Shown: positions 9,398-20,240, counted from the stretch's first letter. The stretch: 64,000 nucleotides of DNA from Oceanimonas aquatica (GCF_030732065.1 NZ_JAVBHX010000002.1:245904-309903); one strand, 5' to 3'. Program-made: numbers and translations. Notes: generated by a model from the letters alone, not told the origin.

Positions 9398-9829
9398 TTA
9401 CTCTGTGTTTATCAGCCTGCCGATGGCATCCCGGTTGGTCCAGGAGCCGGCCCTGGCACGCGCCTCCTCAAAGGGCAGCCAGCACTGATCCAGGTGCTCG
9501 GTAAGCCGCACGGTTTGCGGCTCGGGCAGGCATAAACGAAATTCGTATTCCCAGTTGTGGGTGACCCCCGGCCGGTAGCGGTGCCGCCAGTGAGGGTAAA
9601 TTTCAAAACGCACCCGGTGCCCGGTTTCCACCAGTTGCAGGCCGTTGCCCACCACCAAACCGGTTTCTTCCTCCAGTTCGCGGGCGGCGGCCTGCATGCG
9701 ATTCTCCCCGGCTTCCAGGCTGCCGGTGACCGACTGCCAGAAATCCGGGTTGTCCTTGCGCTGCAGCAGCAGTACGCGATCCTCGGTATGAATGAGGATC
9801 AGTACCGACTCCGGGTGCTTGTGGGCCAT
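9398..9829 (-). CDS. nudB: Dihydroneopterin triphosphate diphosphatase NudB
   Basis: The 143-aa Nudix hydrolase has a complete Nudix box (GSLEAGENRMQAAARELEEE-TG pattern, about 36-58). In E. coli NudB removes pyrophosphate from dihydroneopterin triphosphate in folate synthesis. It is three bases after aspS, and the aspS-nudB-yebC-ruvC order is the basis for the specific name. Confidence 0.93.
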   Translation of the reverse strand: MAHKHPESVLILIHTEDRVLLLQRKDNPDFWQSVTGSLEAGENRMQAAARELEEETGLVVGNGLQLVETGHRVRFEIYPHWRHRYRPGVTHNWEYEFRLCLPEPQTVRLTEHLDQCWLPFEEARARAGSWTNRDAIGRLINTE

Positions 9830-9832
9830 GGC

Positions 9833-11596
<1,764 letters not shown>

Positions 11597-11648
11597 GGAG
11601 TCTTCCTATGATGTGCTTTGGCTGCGGCACCCGGCCGCAGGCTTGAAT

Positions 11649-11676
11649 TTGTCTGTAAACAGCGCGCTAGTATAAT
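11649..11676. promoter_or_regulatory. Overlapping divergent promoter candidates, aspS / yecE
   Basis: On the plus strand TTGTCT (11649-11654), a 16-nt spacer and TATAAT (11671-11676) point to yecE. On the minus strand TATACT (11669-11674) overlaps it and would serve aspS, with a weak -35. The two may compete. The remaining gap to yecE has AGCTGGAAG near 11711 and its inverted copy near 11816, with no gene. Confidence 0.45.
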
Positions 11677-11846
11677 CGGAAACCCGAACAGGGATCCAAC
11701 CGCTTAACAACAGCTGGAAGCTTGAAGCGGAAAGCTGAAAGCAGACCTGAATGGCCGGCAGGCATGGTGCCGTGTCTGCAACCCGACCGGGCGGGTGGCA
11801 GCATCCGGCTAATCACTTCCAGCTTGTATTTCGATGAAGGAGAAAC

Positions 11847-12689
11847 ATGCCGTTATATCTGGGTCTGAGTCAGTGGTCTCATGCCGGCTGGCCGGGCAGC
11901 CTGCTCGGCCGGGGGCTTAAAAGCACCGAGCATTTGTCCGACTATGCAAAGGTGTTCAATACCGTGGAAGGCAATACCAGCTTCTACGGCGTGCCCGACG
12001 CCCACAGCCTGACGCGCTGGGAGGCCATGACAGGCCCGGACTTTCGCTTTACCTTCAAGTTTCCGTCCGCCGTCAGCCATCAGGGCCGCCTCGCCGACAA
12101 TATCGCCCCGGCTCTGGCATTTATCGAGCAGTTAACCCCCCTGCATCACAAGCTGGGCATGCTGATGCTGCAACTGCCCGCCGCCTGCGGCCCCGAGCAG
12201 CTCAACGGCCTGGCGCATTTGCTGAACGCCCTGCCGAATAATTTTGAAATAGGCGTGGAAGTGCGCCATCCGGCGTTTTTTGCCAAGGGCGAAGCGGAGC
12301 GCCGGCTCAACCGGCTGCTGCTGGAGCACAACGCCAACCGTATTATCATGGACTCAAGGCCGGTATTTGCGGTGCCTCCTGCCACGCCGGCGCTGGCCGA
12401 TGCCCAGCAAAAGAAACCCAAAGTGCCGGTGCATATCATCAGCACCGGGAACGCGCCTGTGGTGCGCTTTATCGGCAACCCGGATCTGGCCGCCAACACG
12501 CCCTTCTGGCAACCCTGGCTGCCCCGCCTGCAAGGCTGGCTTAATGAGGGCAAGTCGGTGTATCTGTTTGTGCATACCGCCGACAACGTGGAAGCGCCCA
12601 TCCTGGCAGCTACAATCGCCGAAGCACTGGGTGCGTCCCTGCCCGCCTTTCCCGGTCAGGCACCCGAGCCGCAGGGCAGTTTGTTTTAG
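11847..12689 (+). CDS. yecE: DUF72 family protein YecE
   Basis: The 280-aa protein of the DUF72 TIM-barrel-like family has the conserved GLSQWSHAGWPGSL start, the FNTVEGNTSFYGVP block and FRFTFKFP. Its biochemical role is unknown. Its position beside aspS matches E. coli, where yecE lies close upstream of aspS. The start has GAAGGAG seven bases upstream. The C-terminus is shorter in conserved motifs and ends PEPQGSLF. Confidence 0.9.
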   Translation: MPLYLGLSQWSHAGWPGSLLGRGLKSTEHLSDYAKVFNTVEGNTSFYGVPDAHSLTRWEAMTGPDFRFTFKFPSAVSHQGRLADNIAPALAFIEQLTPLHHKLGMLMLQLPAACGPEQLNGLAHLLNALPNNFEIGVEVRHPAFFAKGEAERRLNRLLLEHNANRIIMDSRPVFAVPPATPALADAQQKKPKVPVHIISTGNAPVVRFIGNPDLAANTPFWQPWLPRLQGWLNEGKSVYLFVHTADNVEAPILAATIAEALGASLPAFPGQAPEPQGSLF

Positions 12690-12729
12690 AAGCCACACAT
12701 TGCTGACTGTTACATCGTATTATTCTGTC

Positions 12730-12830
12730 GTCACATCGGCGAAGTCGGGGTCCAGTGCGGGTCTGCAGACACGTAATATTGGCAAGTTCAGTGCACCATG
12801 CCCTGAATGCCCGTTTTCATTGGGCATGAC
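12730..12830 (+). repeat. Short palindromic-end repeat element, copy 2 (short class)
   Basis: The element is 101 bp, from GTCACATCGGCGAAG to GGGCATGAC, with internal GCGGGTCTGCAGACA. Its right-hand hairpin lies 22 bp beyond the gbdR stop and could also act as a transcription barrier. It occupies the yecE-gbdR convergent gap. Confidence 0.75.
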
Positions 12831-12852
12831 AGGGCCAGGGGCAATACCACCA

Positions 12853-13908
12853 TCAGAGCGTTACCGAGGCGAAGGTAGGTTCGCTGCGGGAGGTGTCGAG
12901 GCGGGCATTGAGGGCCAGGTCAGGCATGGCCGGCATGGCTTCTTCCGTGGCTTTGGGCACGGGGCGGCCACAGCGATCGTCCCGGGGCGGCACGCCAAAA
13001 CATTCCCGATAGCACTTGCTGAAATGGGGCATGGACACAAAACCGCAGGCGGTGGCGATGTCGATGATCGCCATTGAAGTCTGGCGCAGCAGCTGCCGGG
13101 CCCGCTTCAGGCGCAGGTTAAGGTAATAGCGCGACGGCGAGCATTTCACATGGCGCTGGAACAGCCGCTCCACCTGGCGACGTGACAGCCCCACGTAATG
13201 AGACAGTTCGTCCAGAGTAATGGGCTCTTCCAGATTGGCTTCCATCAGTGCCACTACTTCCGCCAGCTTGGGCTGGGCCGGCCCCACCAGATGGCGCAGC
13301 AACACTTTCTGCTCTTCCTGACCATCGCGAATGCGCTCACACAGGAACATGTCGCAAATGGCGGTGCTGAGCGCGCTGGAGTGCTCCTTTTCAATCAGGT
13401 GCATCATCATGTCGATGGGGGCCGTGCCGCCACTGCAGGTCAGCCGGTCACGGTCGATGCAATAGAGGGCATTACTGGTATCAAGGCGGGGAAAGGCTTC
13501 CTTGAAGGCGGCCATGTATTCCCAGTGAATGGTACAGCGGTAGCCATCGAGCACACCTGCATCGGCCAGCAGAAAACTGCCGGTACACACCGCACCCAGC
13601 TTGACCTTGCGATGGGCCAGTTGCTGCAGCCAGGTACGCAGATGACGGCTGCGGGCATTGGACACCCCTACCCCACCGCACAGCAGCATCATATCGAGAT
13701 GGCCACAGTCGTGGGTGGCGTGATCCGGTGTCACCAGCACACCATCACTGGCCCGCACCGGCTGGCCGGTTTCGGTCAGCATGACCCACTCGTACAGATT
13801 TTTTCCCGACAGCTGGTTGGCCATGCGCAGCGGCTCAATGGCCGAGGCCAGGGAGATCATGGTGAAATTCTCCACCAACAGAAAACCAACACGTTGCGGC
13901 TGACTCAT
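12853..13908 (-). CDS. gbdR: GbdR-like AraC/GlxA-family regulator of glycine betaine catabolism
   Basis: The 351-aa protein has an N-terminal GATase1-like (DJ-1/PfpI) sensor domain (about 8-180) beginning MSQPQRVGFLLVENFTMISL. The C-terminal AraC DNA-binding domain (about 225-330) has two helix-turn-helix units and the FSKCYRECFGVPP signature. In Pseudomonas GbdR senses betaine or dimethylglycine and activates gbcA, gbcB and related genes. The start at 13908 is chosen because GGAGGAG lies five bases upstream; the frame is open further upstream without a good site. The context (BCCT, gbcA/B) supports the assignment, but carnitine-type CdhR regulators are close relatives. Confidence 0.82.
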   Translation of the reverse strand: MSQPQRVGFLLVENFTMISLASAIEPLRMANQLSGKNLYEWVMLTETGQPVRASDGVLVTPDHATHDCGHLDMMLLCGGVGVSNARSRHLRTWLQQLAHRKVKLGAVCTGSFLLADAGVLDGYRCTIHWEYMAAFKEAFPRLDTSNALYCIDRDRLTCSGGTAPIDMMMHLIEKEHSSALSTAICDMFLCERIRDGQEEQKVLLRHLVGPAQPKLAEVVALMEANLEEPITLDELSHYVGLSRRQVERLFQRHVKCSPSRYYLNLRLKRARQLLRQTSMAIIDIATACGFVSMPHFSKCYRECFGVPPRDDRCGRPVPKATEEAMPAMPDLALNARLDTSRSEPTFASVTL

Positions 13909-14363
13909 TGCTACTCCTCCTGTCCTTGCCGAGCTACAAGGCGTAAGCCTTGTGTTATCGCTGGCCATCCAGCGCCACCGAAAGGGTGCATTTACATTAT
14001 TGATGCAAACATTTAAAAAATATATAACACCAGAGCGACATGCAACATCACTAAAAGCGGTTTTTTTCATGCCTCGAAAGCAAACTGTGAGCAAGCTCAG
14101 AAAGTGTACGCTTTACAGGTTAACAACCGGTCTTGTGAGTCAGAAAAAGTCACCGTGTCACACTCGCTTACGGTCAGATACGGCAACTTTCGTGCCAGCA
14201 CTCAAGGGGAAGATAAGCAATGAAAAATCGCCCGTTACGGGCGATTTTGTTAGCTAAAAGACGGGGGATACCGAGAAAAGGAGTCAAATAACAACATTGT
14301 TATCATTCAGAACTCCCTGTCTTGGGGCAGAGTCGCGGTGCCCTGCCCCGAAATGAGGCGGTG
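13909..14363. other. Intergenic region between gbdR and the BCCT gene
   Basis: This 455-bp gap holds the gbdR leader, an AT-rich stretch (13990-14060) with several possible -10 sequences, the terminator at 14219-14248, and a GC-rich inverted repeat (GGGGCA/TGCCCC, 14323-14349) just beyond the BCCT stop. No gene is supported. Confidence 0.6.
14219..14248 (-). terminator. Intrinsic terminator after the BCCT gene
   Basis: A perfect 11-bp stem (AAAATCGCCCG / CGGGCGATTTT, 14224-14248) has a 3-nt loop and is followed by T-rich sequence on the minus strand. It may work in both directions because both flanks are A/T runs. Confidence 0.85.
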
Positions 14364-15962
14364 TCAGGGCGCAGGCGGCAGCTTCACCGGCACCGTCACG
14401 GCCTCTTCAAAAGGCATTTCCTGATGCAGGGCCCGGAACAGGCCCCACATCATCACCATGATCACCGCCGAGAACGGGAACGCGGCAATAATGGCGGCGG
14501 TCTGCAGTGCCTTGAGCCCGCCCGCCAGCATCAGAATGGCCGCCACGGCGGCCACCGCCATGCCCCACAATACCCGCTGGCTGCGGGGCGGATGTTCATC
14601 CCCCAGCGACAGTATGGTGGTCACCACCAGAGTGCCGGAGTCGGCCGAAGTGATGAAATACAGCGCCACCAGCACGGTGGCCAGCACCGAGGCCAGATAC
14701 CCCATGGTACCGCCGTCCAGCAGGGTCAGGGTGGCATACAGTGCCGTGGTCACGTTTTCGCTTACCGCCGCCACAATGCCGGCCTGGCCAATGGCGGCGC
14801 TCGCCTCGCCCGCCGCATTGGTGAGGGAATGGGTCAGTTCCAGATAAAGGGCCGAGCCGCCAAACAGGGTCAGCCACAGCATGCCAAGCAGCGTCGGCAC
14901 CAACAGCACGCCACAGATAAATTCACGAATGGTGCGACCCTTCGAGATACGCGCAATAAACATGCCGACAAAGGGCGACCAGGACATCCACCAGCCCCAG
15001 TAAAACACGGTCCACCAGGACTGCCACTGGCCGTCTTTGCTGGCATCGGTCCAGGTACTGAGGGGTATCACATGAGCCAGGTAATCACCCACCCCCTGCA
15101 CATAACTTTGCAGCAGGTAGCGCGTGGGGCCATACACCAGCAAAAACAGCAGGATCGCCACGGTCAGCCAGATATTGATCTCCGACAGCCACTTCACGCC
15201 CCGGCCAATGCCGGACAGTACCGAAGCGGTAGCGATGGCCGAAATCACCAGGATCAGCAACAGCTGGTTACCGGTGCTGACTTCCACCCCGAACAGATGA
15301 TTCAGGCCGGTGTTGATCTGGCTGACGCCCAGACCCAGCGAGGTGGCCACGCCAAATACGGTACCAAACACCGCCAGGGTGTCGACGGCATGACCCATCC
15401 AGCCGTAAATGCGTTTACCGATAAGCGGGTACAGCGCCGAACGAATGGTCAGGGGCAACTTCAGCCGGTAGGAAAAATACGCCAGTGACAGGCCCACCAC
15501 CACGTAAATGGCCCAGGGGTGCAGGCCCCAGTGAAAGAAGGTAATGCGCATGGCCATTTCAGCCGCCTCAGGGGTCATTCCCTCGGCGATGAAAGGGTTG
15601 CTCTGAAAGTGATAAATGGGCTCGGCAATGGACCAGAACACCAGGCCAATGCCCATGCCGGCGCTGAACAGCATGGCAAACCAGGAAAACAGGCCATATT
15701 CCGGCCGATCGTCGTCGCTGCCCAGGCGCATCCTGCCAAACCGGCTGCAGGCCAGCACCACGCAGAACACCAGCATCAGCGCCACAATGGCGATGTAATA
15801 CCATTTGAAGTGAGACAATATGCCGCCCGACACACTGTCGAACAAACTGGCAGCGGCGTCCGGATACAGGGCGCCGCCCAACACAAACAAGGTAACGATC
15901 ATCATGGAGCTGATCGTTGCCGCCGGACTCATTCCTTTTAACACTCCATCTTTGCCAACCAT
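14364..15962 (-). CDS. BCCT-family betaine/choline/carnitine transporter
   Basis: The protein of about 532 aa has 12 predicted membrane helices and the BCCT signature around WWMSWSPFVGMFIARISKGRTIREF, with the Trp-rich substrate-box helix. It imports quaternary amines with Na+ or H+. The start is uncertain. MVGKDGVLKGMSP at 15962 resembles the usual family N-terminus, but the only GGAG lies ten bases upstream; an in-frame ATG at 16055 and one at 15932 remain possible. Proximity to gbdR and gbcAB suggests glycine betaine, choline or dimethylglycine as substrate. Confidence 0.9.
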   Translation of the reverse strand: MVGKDGVLKGMSPAATISSMMIVTLFVLGGALYPDAAASLFDSVSGGILSHFKWYYIAIVALMLVFCVVLACSRFGRMRLGSDDDRPEYGLFSWFAMLFSAGMGIGLVFWSIAEPIYHFQSNPFIAEGMTPEAAEMAMRITFFHWGLHPWAIYVVVGLSLAYFSYRLKLPLTIRSALYPLIGKRIYGWMGHAVDTLAVFGTVFGVATSLGLGVSQINTGLNHLFGVEVSTGNQLLLILVISAIATASVLSGIGRGVKWLSEINIWLTVAILLFLLVYGPTRYLLQSYVQGVGDYLAHVIPLSTWTDASKDGQWQSWWTVFYWGWWMSWSPFVGMFIARISKGRTIREFICGVLLVPTLLGMLWLTLFGGSALYLELTHSLTNAAGEASAAIGQAGIVAAVSENVTTALYATLTLLDGGTMGYLASVLATVLVALYFITSADSGTLVVTTILSLGDEHPPRSQRVLWGMAVAAVAAILMLAGGLKALQTAAIIAAFPFSAVIMVMMWGLFRALHQEMPFEEAVTVPVKLPPAP

Positions 15963-16264
15963 AGCAAGAGATCTCCGTCGGATTAATGGTGGGTCAGCCG
16001 CCACCCGGGCCTCCTCGTCCCCATGGCCCCGGTCGCGACTGCGGGTTGATAACATGGCGCCGGTCAGGCGCTCGTCGGTGAAGTACCGGCCCTTATAAAA
16101 ACAGCTAACGGCTGCTTAAAACTTCTTCAATGCGACACTGTATTAACCAGTTCCGCCTCGAGCGTCATATTCTGTTTCCATTGCGACAGCATGTCGCAAA
16201 TGGCCTTGTCGCCCGTGGCGGCCGGGATTAGCCTGAGCTTTTTCACCCTGAGAGGACCCACGCC
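15963..16264. other. Divergent intergenic region, BCCT gene / small protein gene
   Basis: This is about 300 bp. A dyad at 16182-16200 (TTGCGAC, 5-nt spacer, GTCGCAA) and a further TGCGACA at 16131-16137 are the notable signals and may be regulator half-sites. An A/T-rich stretch (16095-16150) could carry the BCCT promoter. Confidence 0.5.
16182..16200. promoter_or_regulatory. Dyad operator candidate upstream of the BCCT gene
   Basis: TTGCGAC-agcat-GTCGCAA has perfect 7-bp arms, and a third half-site (TGCGACA) lies about 50 bp nearer the gene. GTCGC-like half-sites also appear beside the inverted repeats in the gbcA-gbcB gap, so GbdR is a candidate binder. Confidence 0.45.
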
Positions 16265-16492
16265 ATGATGATCACCGAACTGATTGATCAACAGGATTTT
16301 CTGGCCCGGCTAAAGGCCTGGGGCCTGACCCCTCCGGAACGGCTGGCCGACTGTTCACCACTGCTGACCGACGCGCTGGCCGGCCCCGACGGCGACGTCT
16401 GGCGGGAACGGCTGGAGGCCCTGCTGGCCCAGCGGGCGCTGCTGCACCCGGAAGTGCTGGCGTTGGTGGAGGAGAGTTTGAAGCAGGAGTGA
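16265..16492 (+). CDS. Small hypothetical protein
   Basis: The 75-aa acidic, leucine-rich protein (MMITELIDQQDFLARLKAWG...) has no membrane segment, signal peptide or cysteine pair; it looks largely helical. AGAGGA stands eight bases before the first of two ATGs, and base composition resembles neighbouring genes, so it is probably real. I do not recognise a family. It is transcribed away from the BCCT gene and is followed directly by a repeat element. Confidence 0.6.
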   Translation: MMITELIDQQDFLARLKAWGLTPPERLADCSPLLTDALAGPDGDVWRERLEALLAQRALLHPEVLALVEESLKQE

Positions 16493-16502
16493 CCCAGTGT
16501 TC

Positions 16503-16650
16503 GTCATGCCCGTGTAAACGGGCATCCAGACATGGTGCACACTTGCCGGCAACAACGCCTGATCTGCAGACAGGCTCGGGCCTGCAACATCACCGCACAC
16601 AGCAGCATCCTCAGTCGTCGGCCCTGGACTCCCGTCTTCACGGGAGTGAC
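16503..16650 (-). repeat. Palindromic-end repeat element, copy 3 (long class)
   Basis: The element is 148 bp, GTCATGCCCGTGTAAACGGG... to ...CACGGGAGTGAC, with terminal inverted repeats of about 26 bp that are each imperfect hairpins and an internal CTGATCTGCAGACAG. Confidence 0.8.
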
Positions 16651-16703
16651 GAGCCACAACGCGGGAGTACGCTATCGCTCGTCATTTACGCAACCTAACC
16701 TTG

Positions 16704-16852
16704 GTCATCTCCGCGAAGGCGGAGATCCAGTGCATGGTGCACGCTTCCAGACAACAACGCCTGATCTGAAGACATGAGAGGGCCCGGCCTTTACCGCGTT
16801 AAAACAACATCCTCCCTCGTCTGCCCTGGACTCCCGCCATCGCGGAAGTGAC
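16704..16852 (-). repeat. Palindromic-end repeat element, copy 4 (long class)
   Basis: The element is 149 bp. It is collinear with copy 3 in the same orientation, sharing CAACAACGCCTGATCTG internally, with ends GTCATCTCCGCGAAGG and GCGGAAGTGAC. Confidence 0.8.
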
Positions 16853-16874
16853 GAAGTAAAGCCCGGGAGTGACA

Positions 16875-16904
16875 AAACAAAAAGGGGAGCCATCGGCTCC
16901 CCTT
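16875..16904 (-). terminator. Intrinsic terminator of the TRAP operon
   Basis: A 10-bp stem AAGGGGAGCC / GGCTCCCCTT (16882-16904) with a 3-nt loop is followed on the minus strand by TTTTTGTTTT. It lies 23 bp after the dctM stop. Confidence 0.9.
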
Positions 16905-16926
16905 CCCACTTATTCCATTTACGCCA

Positions 16927-18225
16927 TCACACAAACCCGAGCCAGCGGGGCAGAAACAGCGACAGCTCGGGCACAAAGGTGGTGACCAGCATCACCGGCA
17001 GGCCGACAAAGGCCATCAGTGCCAGGGCGGGTTTCACCGTTTTGTGTATCGACACCTTGCCGATGCGGCAGGCCATGTAGAGGATGGGGGCCACCGGCGG
17101 GCTGTTGGCCCCGATCACCACTGAGCAGGCGACAATGGAGGCAAAGTGCACCGGGTGAATGCCAGTGTCCACCATCAGCGGCAGGAACAGCGGCGCCACC
17201 ACCACAGTGACCGATACGTCATCCATGATCATGCCGGCGAAAATCAGGAACAGGTTAACCGCAATCAGGATCAGCAGCGGATTCTGAATAAAGGTGCTGA
17301 CCAGCTCGGTCAGATCCTGGGGAATACGCTCCGAGGCCAGAATACGGCCAATCATGAAGCTGAACAGCAGGATCAAAATCACGGTGCCGGTGGTTTCTGC
17401 CGCCGCCACCACGCTTCGAGCAAAACTTTTCAGGTTCATGTCGCGGTAGATGAAAAACCCGATCAGCATGGCCGAAAAGGCCGCCACCGCCGCCGCCTCG
17501 GTGGGCGTGAACACGCCGCCGTAAATGCCGCCGAGGATGATCACCGGCAACGACAGCGCCGGAAAGGCCTTGAGCGTGGCTTTACCCTTGCTCGGCAGTT
17601 TTTCCATTCCGTTGCCGGCGGCACTGCTCACCTCGTTGAAAAAGCGGCCCACGCCAAACCGGTTGGCGAGGATCAACCCCACTATCAGCAAAATGGCCGG
17701 CCCCACCGAGGCGGCAAAACAGGCGGCCACCGACTGCCGGGTGACCACGGCAAACAAAATCATGGTGATCGACGGCGGAATAAGAATGCCCAGCAATGAC
17801 GAAATGCCCAGCAAGGCCGAGGAATAACTGCGCGGATAGCCACGCTGCTCCAGGGGTCCGATCATGATGGTACCGATAGAGGCCACGGCGGCGGTGGCGG
17901 TGCCGGCAATGGCACCGAAAATGCCCGAGGCCATGACCATGGAGGCACCCATGCCGCCTTTGCGCTTGCCGATCATTACCTCAATAAAGTCCACCAGCCG
18001 TTTGGCAATGCCGCCGCTTTGCATCATGTATCCGGTAAGCACAAACAGCGGCAGGGCAATCAGGATCACCGAGTCGACCGAGCGATAGCCCTGCAGCATC
18101 AGGGTATTCAGGTTGGCGTCGTACACATACACCATGTATGCCAGCACGCCGGCAAAGGACCAGGCCACCGGCACACCGATGATCATCAACAGCATCAACA
18201 GGCCTACGGCCATGAAACCTTCCAT
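16927..18225 (-). CDS. TRAP transporter large permease (DctM)
   Basis: The 432-aa protein has about 12 membrane helices and the DctM family pattern (GIFGAIAGTATAAVASIGTIM, ...SLLGILIPPSITMILFA). It is the Na+-coupled channel subunit of a TRAP transporter. Its ATG follows the dctQ stop by one base (TGA-G-ATG), with AGAGGA eight bases upstream. Confidence 0.93.
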   Translation of the reverse strand: MEGFMAVGLLMLLMIIGVPVAWSFAGVLAYMVYVYDANLNTLMLQGYRSVDSVILIALPLFVLTGYMMQSGGIAKRLVDFIEVMIGKRKGGMGASMVMASGIFGAIAGTATAAVASIGTIMIGPLEQRGYPRSYSSALLGISSLLGILIPPSITMILFAVVTRQSVAACFAASVGPAILLIVGLILANRFGVGRFFNEVSSAAGNGMEKLPSKGKATLKAFPALSLPVIILGGIYGGVFTPTEAAAVAAFSAMLIGFFIYRDMNLKSFARSVVAAAETTGTVILILLFSFMIGRILASERIPQDLTELVSTFIQNPLLILIAVNLFLIFAGMIMDDVSVTVVVAPLFLPLMVDTGIHPVHFASIVACSVVIGANSPPVAPILYMACRIGKVSIHKTVKPALALMAFVGLPVMLVTTFVPELSLFLPRWLGFV

Positions 18226-18226
18226 C

Positions 18227-18757
18227 TCAGTGTTCCTCTTTCAGCTGGCGAGAGCCGGAGCCCGCGCCGCACAGGCCGGCAACGGCCTTCAGCAAATCAC
18301 GCAGCGAATAACAGCTGCATCCCACGGCCGCCAGCATGATGGACGCCTGGGGTAACCACAGCGGAATGCCCATGCCCGGGGTTGACTGAGGTCTACGCAG
18401 CCCCCAGGCCAGCATGCGGTAAGCCAGCACCACAAAGAACAGGCAGATCACAAAAGTGATCAGGGAGATCAACGTTCTGTGCAGAAACCGAATGCGATCA
18501 TCGGTGATCTGCAACTCCACGAAGTCCACCACCAGGTGCTCGTTGCGGCGGCTGGCGATCAGCGCCCCCAGCATGTACAGCCACATGCCAAACAGCATGA
18601 TCAGCTCCAGCAAGCCCACCACCGACCAGCCAAACACGTAACGCGCCAGCACCAGAAACAACATCAGTCCGACCACCAGCAGGCTGGCGGTGAAGGCGGC
18701 CGCTTCCAGCAACCAGCCCACCCGCCGGTCCAGTCCGGAAAAGAATCTGCTGCTCAT
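18227..18757 (-). CDS. TRAP transporter small permease (DctQ)
   Basis: The 176-aa protein has four membrane helices (about 15-37, 48-68, 92-112, 135-155) and the DctQ motif RRNEHLVVDFVE between helices 2 and 3. It pairs with the large permease encoded immediately downstream. AGGG lies eight bases before the ATG. Confidence 0.92.
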   Translation of the reverse strand: MSSRFFSGLDRRVGWLLEAAAFTASLLVVGLMLFLVLARYVFGWSVVGLLELIMLFGMWLYMLGALIASRRNEHLVVDFVELQITDDRIRFLHRTLISLITFVICLFFVVLAYRMLAWGLRRPQSTPGMGIPLWLPQASIMLAAVGCSCYSLRDLLKAVAGLCGAGSGSRQLKEEH

Positions 18758-18820
18758 TGATTACACCCTCTGAACGGACCGGCCCGATAACAGGCCGGTC
18801 GTGTTAAAACAATCCGCCGG

Positions 18821-19828
18821 TTACAGCTTGGTAGCGTTGGCACGAATGGTGTTCATGATGTCGGCGCCGATTTCCTTGTCCATCAGCGGCCAGACCTGCT
18901 CGCGGGCGGCGCGGGCAAATTCGCGCAGTTGCTCGTTGCTGGGCTCGAAGTACTTCATGCCGGCTTCCTGGGCCTTCTTGATGTAGAACTCGTCCTGCTC
19001 CTTGGCGGCCTTGAACTGCTCGTTCATGATTTCCACTGCCGCTTCCTGCACCACCTTCTGCTGGTCTTCGCTCATGCTGTCCCACACATCCAGGTTCATG
19101 GAGAGCACACCGGTCATGAAGAAGTGCTTGGTCTGCACGTAGTAGTCGAGCGAGTCACGGAAATACTCGTAATCCCAGTAGATGACGTTGCCGGCCTCAC
19201 CGTCGACCACGCCGGTCTGCAGTGCGGTGTACACTTCTCCCCAGTCAATGGCGGCGGTCTGGTAGCCAAGCGCCTGCATGGTTTGGGGAGCCGGGAACAC
19301 GGTCATGGTGCGCACCTTGAGGCCTTCGGCATCCTTGATATTGAGGGCGTACTTGTCGCGGGAACCCACGCCGTTAAAGCCTTCCGGCCAGGGGCCGAAG
19401 AACTTCAGGCCAATATCCTGATACACACCGCCGAGCAGGTTGTTGACCCAGCCGCCCGGGCTGTAGGCGTCCAGCGCTTCCTTCCACGACAGCGTCATGT
19501 AGGGGGTGTAAATCACGCCAATGCGCTTGTCGTAGGAGGTCATGGGCCAGTTCAGCATCACGTCCACATCACCGGCCACATGCAGGTCGAACACTTCCTG
19601 CTGACCGCCCAGCTCATTCTGATAGAAAACCTTGGTCTCGATGTCGCCACCGGATTTCTGCTCGATAAGCTCCCCCCATTTTTTCAGGGCTTCACCGGCC
19701 GGTGACCCCTGAGTGCCGGAGTCGGTGGCCAGCTTCAGGGTCAATGCCTGGGCGCTGGTGCTGACCAGGCAAGCGGCAGTGATGGCAGACGCCAGCAGGG
19801 TTTTGAAGTTGAGTCCGCGAGTTTTCAT
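18821..19828 (-). CDS. TRAP transporter solute-binding protein (DctP)
   Basis: The 335-aa periplasmic protein has a Sec signal (LLASAITAACLVSTSAQA, cleavage about residue 27). It shows the DctP-family pattern: GGQQEVFDLHVAG, DAEGLKVRTM with the ligand-binding Arg, and ALQTGVVDGEAGN. The ligand is not predictable from sequence. The neighbourhood suggests a compound of betaine or sarcosine metabolism, but a carboxylate is equally possible. The start at 19828 has AGGAAGG seven bases upstream. Confidence 0.92.
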   Translation of the reverse strand: MKTRGLNFKTLLASAITAACLVSTSAQALTLKLATDSGTQGSPAGEALKKWGELIEQKSGGDIETKVFYQNELGGQQEVFDLHVAGDVDVMLNWPMTSYDKRIGVIYTPYMTLSWKEALDAYSPGGWVNNLLGGVYQDIGLKFFGPWPEGFNGVGSRDKYALNIKDAEGLKVRTMTVFPAPQTMQALGYQTAAIDWGEVYTALQTGVVDGEAGNVIYWDYEYFRDSLDYYVQTKHFFMTGVLSMNLDVWDSMSEDQQKVVQEAAVEIMNEQFKAAKEQDEFYIKKAQEAGMKYFEPSNEQLREFARAAREQVWPLMDKEIGADIMNTIRANATKL

Positions 19829-19976
19829 GTGATTACCTTCCTGATGTGATGCCGTATGAACGGTGTGCAATTTCCTTTTGCAGAACCCGGGCGGGTGGCG
19901 TGCAACACTGGCGGTTGCTGCGCCCTCGCCTCGGCTGCAGGGCGATATCCATACTACGTTTGTGTGATTACGCCAT

Positions 19977-20066
19977 TGTCCCGATAGCGACGGGCCTTGC
20001 GCCAAATGCGGCGCGAGTCACGCCCCGTCAGCCTTGGGCTCCCGTCCCCGTCTGCACGGGGATGAC
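19977..20066. repeat. Degenerate palindromic-end repeat copy
   Basis: Only the right end (CTCCCGTCCCCGTCTGCACGGGGATGAC pattern) is well preserved; a GTCCCGATAGCGACGGG remnant about 65 bp away may be the left end. Confidence 0.45.
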
Positions 20067-20094
20067 GTGCCAGCGCGGGGGCGACACACTGTTC

Positions 20095-20240
20095 GTCATG
20101 CCCGTGCAGACGGGCATCCAGAGCATGCTGCACGGCATTAACTTTGGTGCGGGTCTGAAGAAATGACTGGGTTTGCAGTATCACCGCACCCGGCGGTCCT
20201 TCAGCCGTCTGTCCTGGGCCCCCGCCTCCGCGGGGGCGAC
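20095..20240 (-). repeat. Palindromic-end repeat element, copy 5 (long class)
   Basis: The element is 146 bp, GTCATGCCCGTGCAGACGGG... to ...CGCGGGGGCGAC, with the internal GCATGCTGCACGG segment of the long class. Confidence 0.78.

Larger units (their letters stand above)
16493..16926. other. Intergenic repeat cluster before the TRAP operon end
   Basis: This gap holds two tandem copies of the long palindromic-end repeat (16503-16650 and 16704-16852) and the terminator of the TRAP operon (16875-16904). No gene is supported. Confidence 0.7.
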
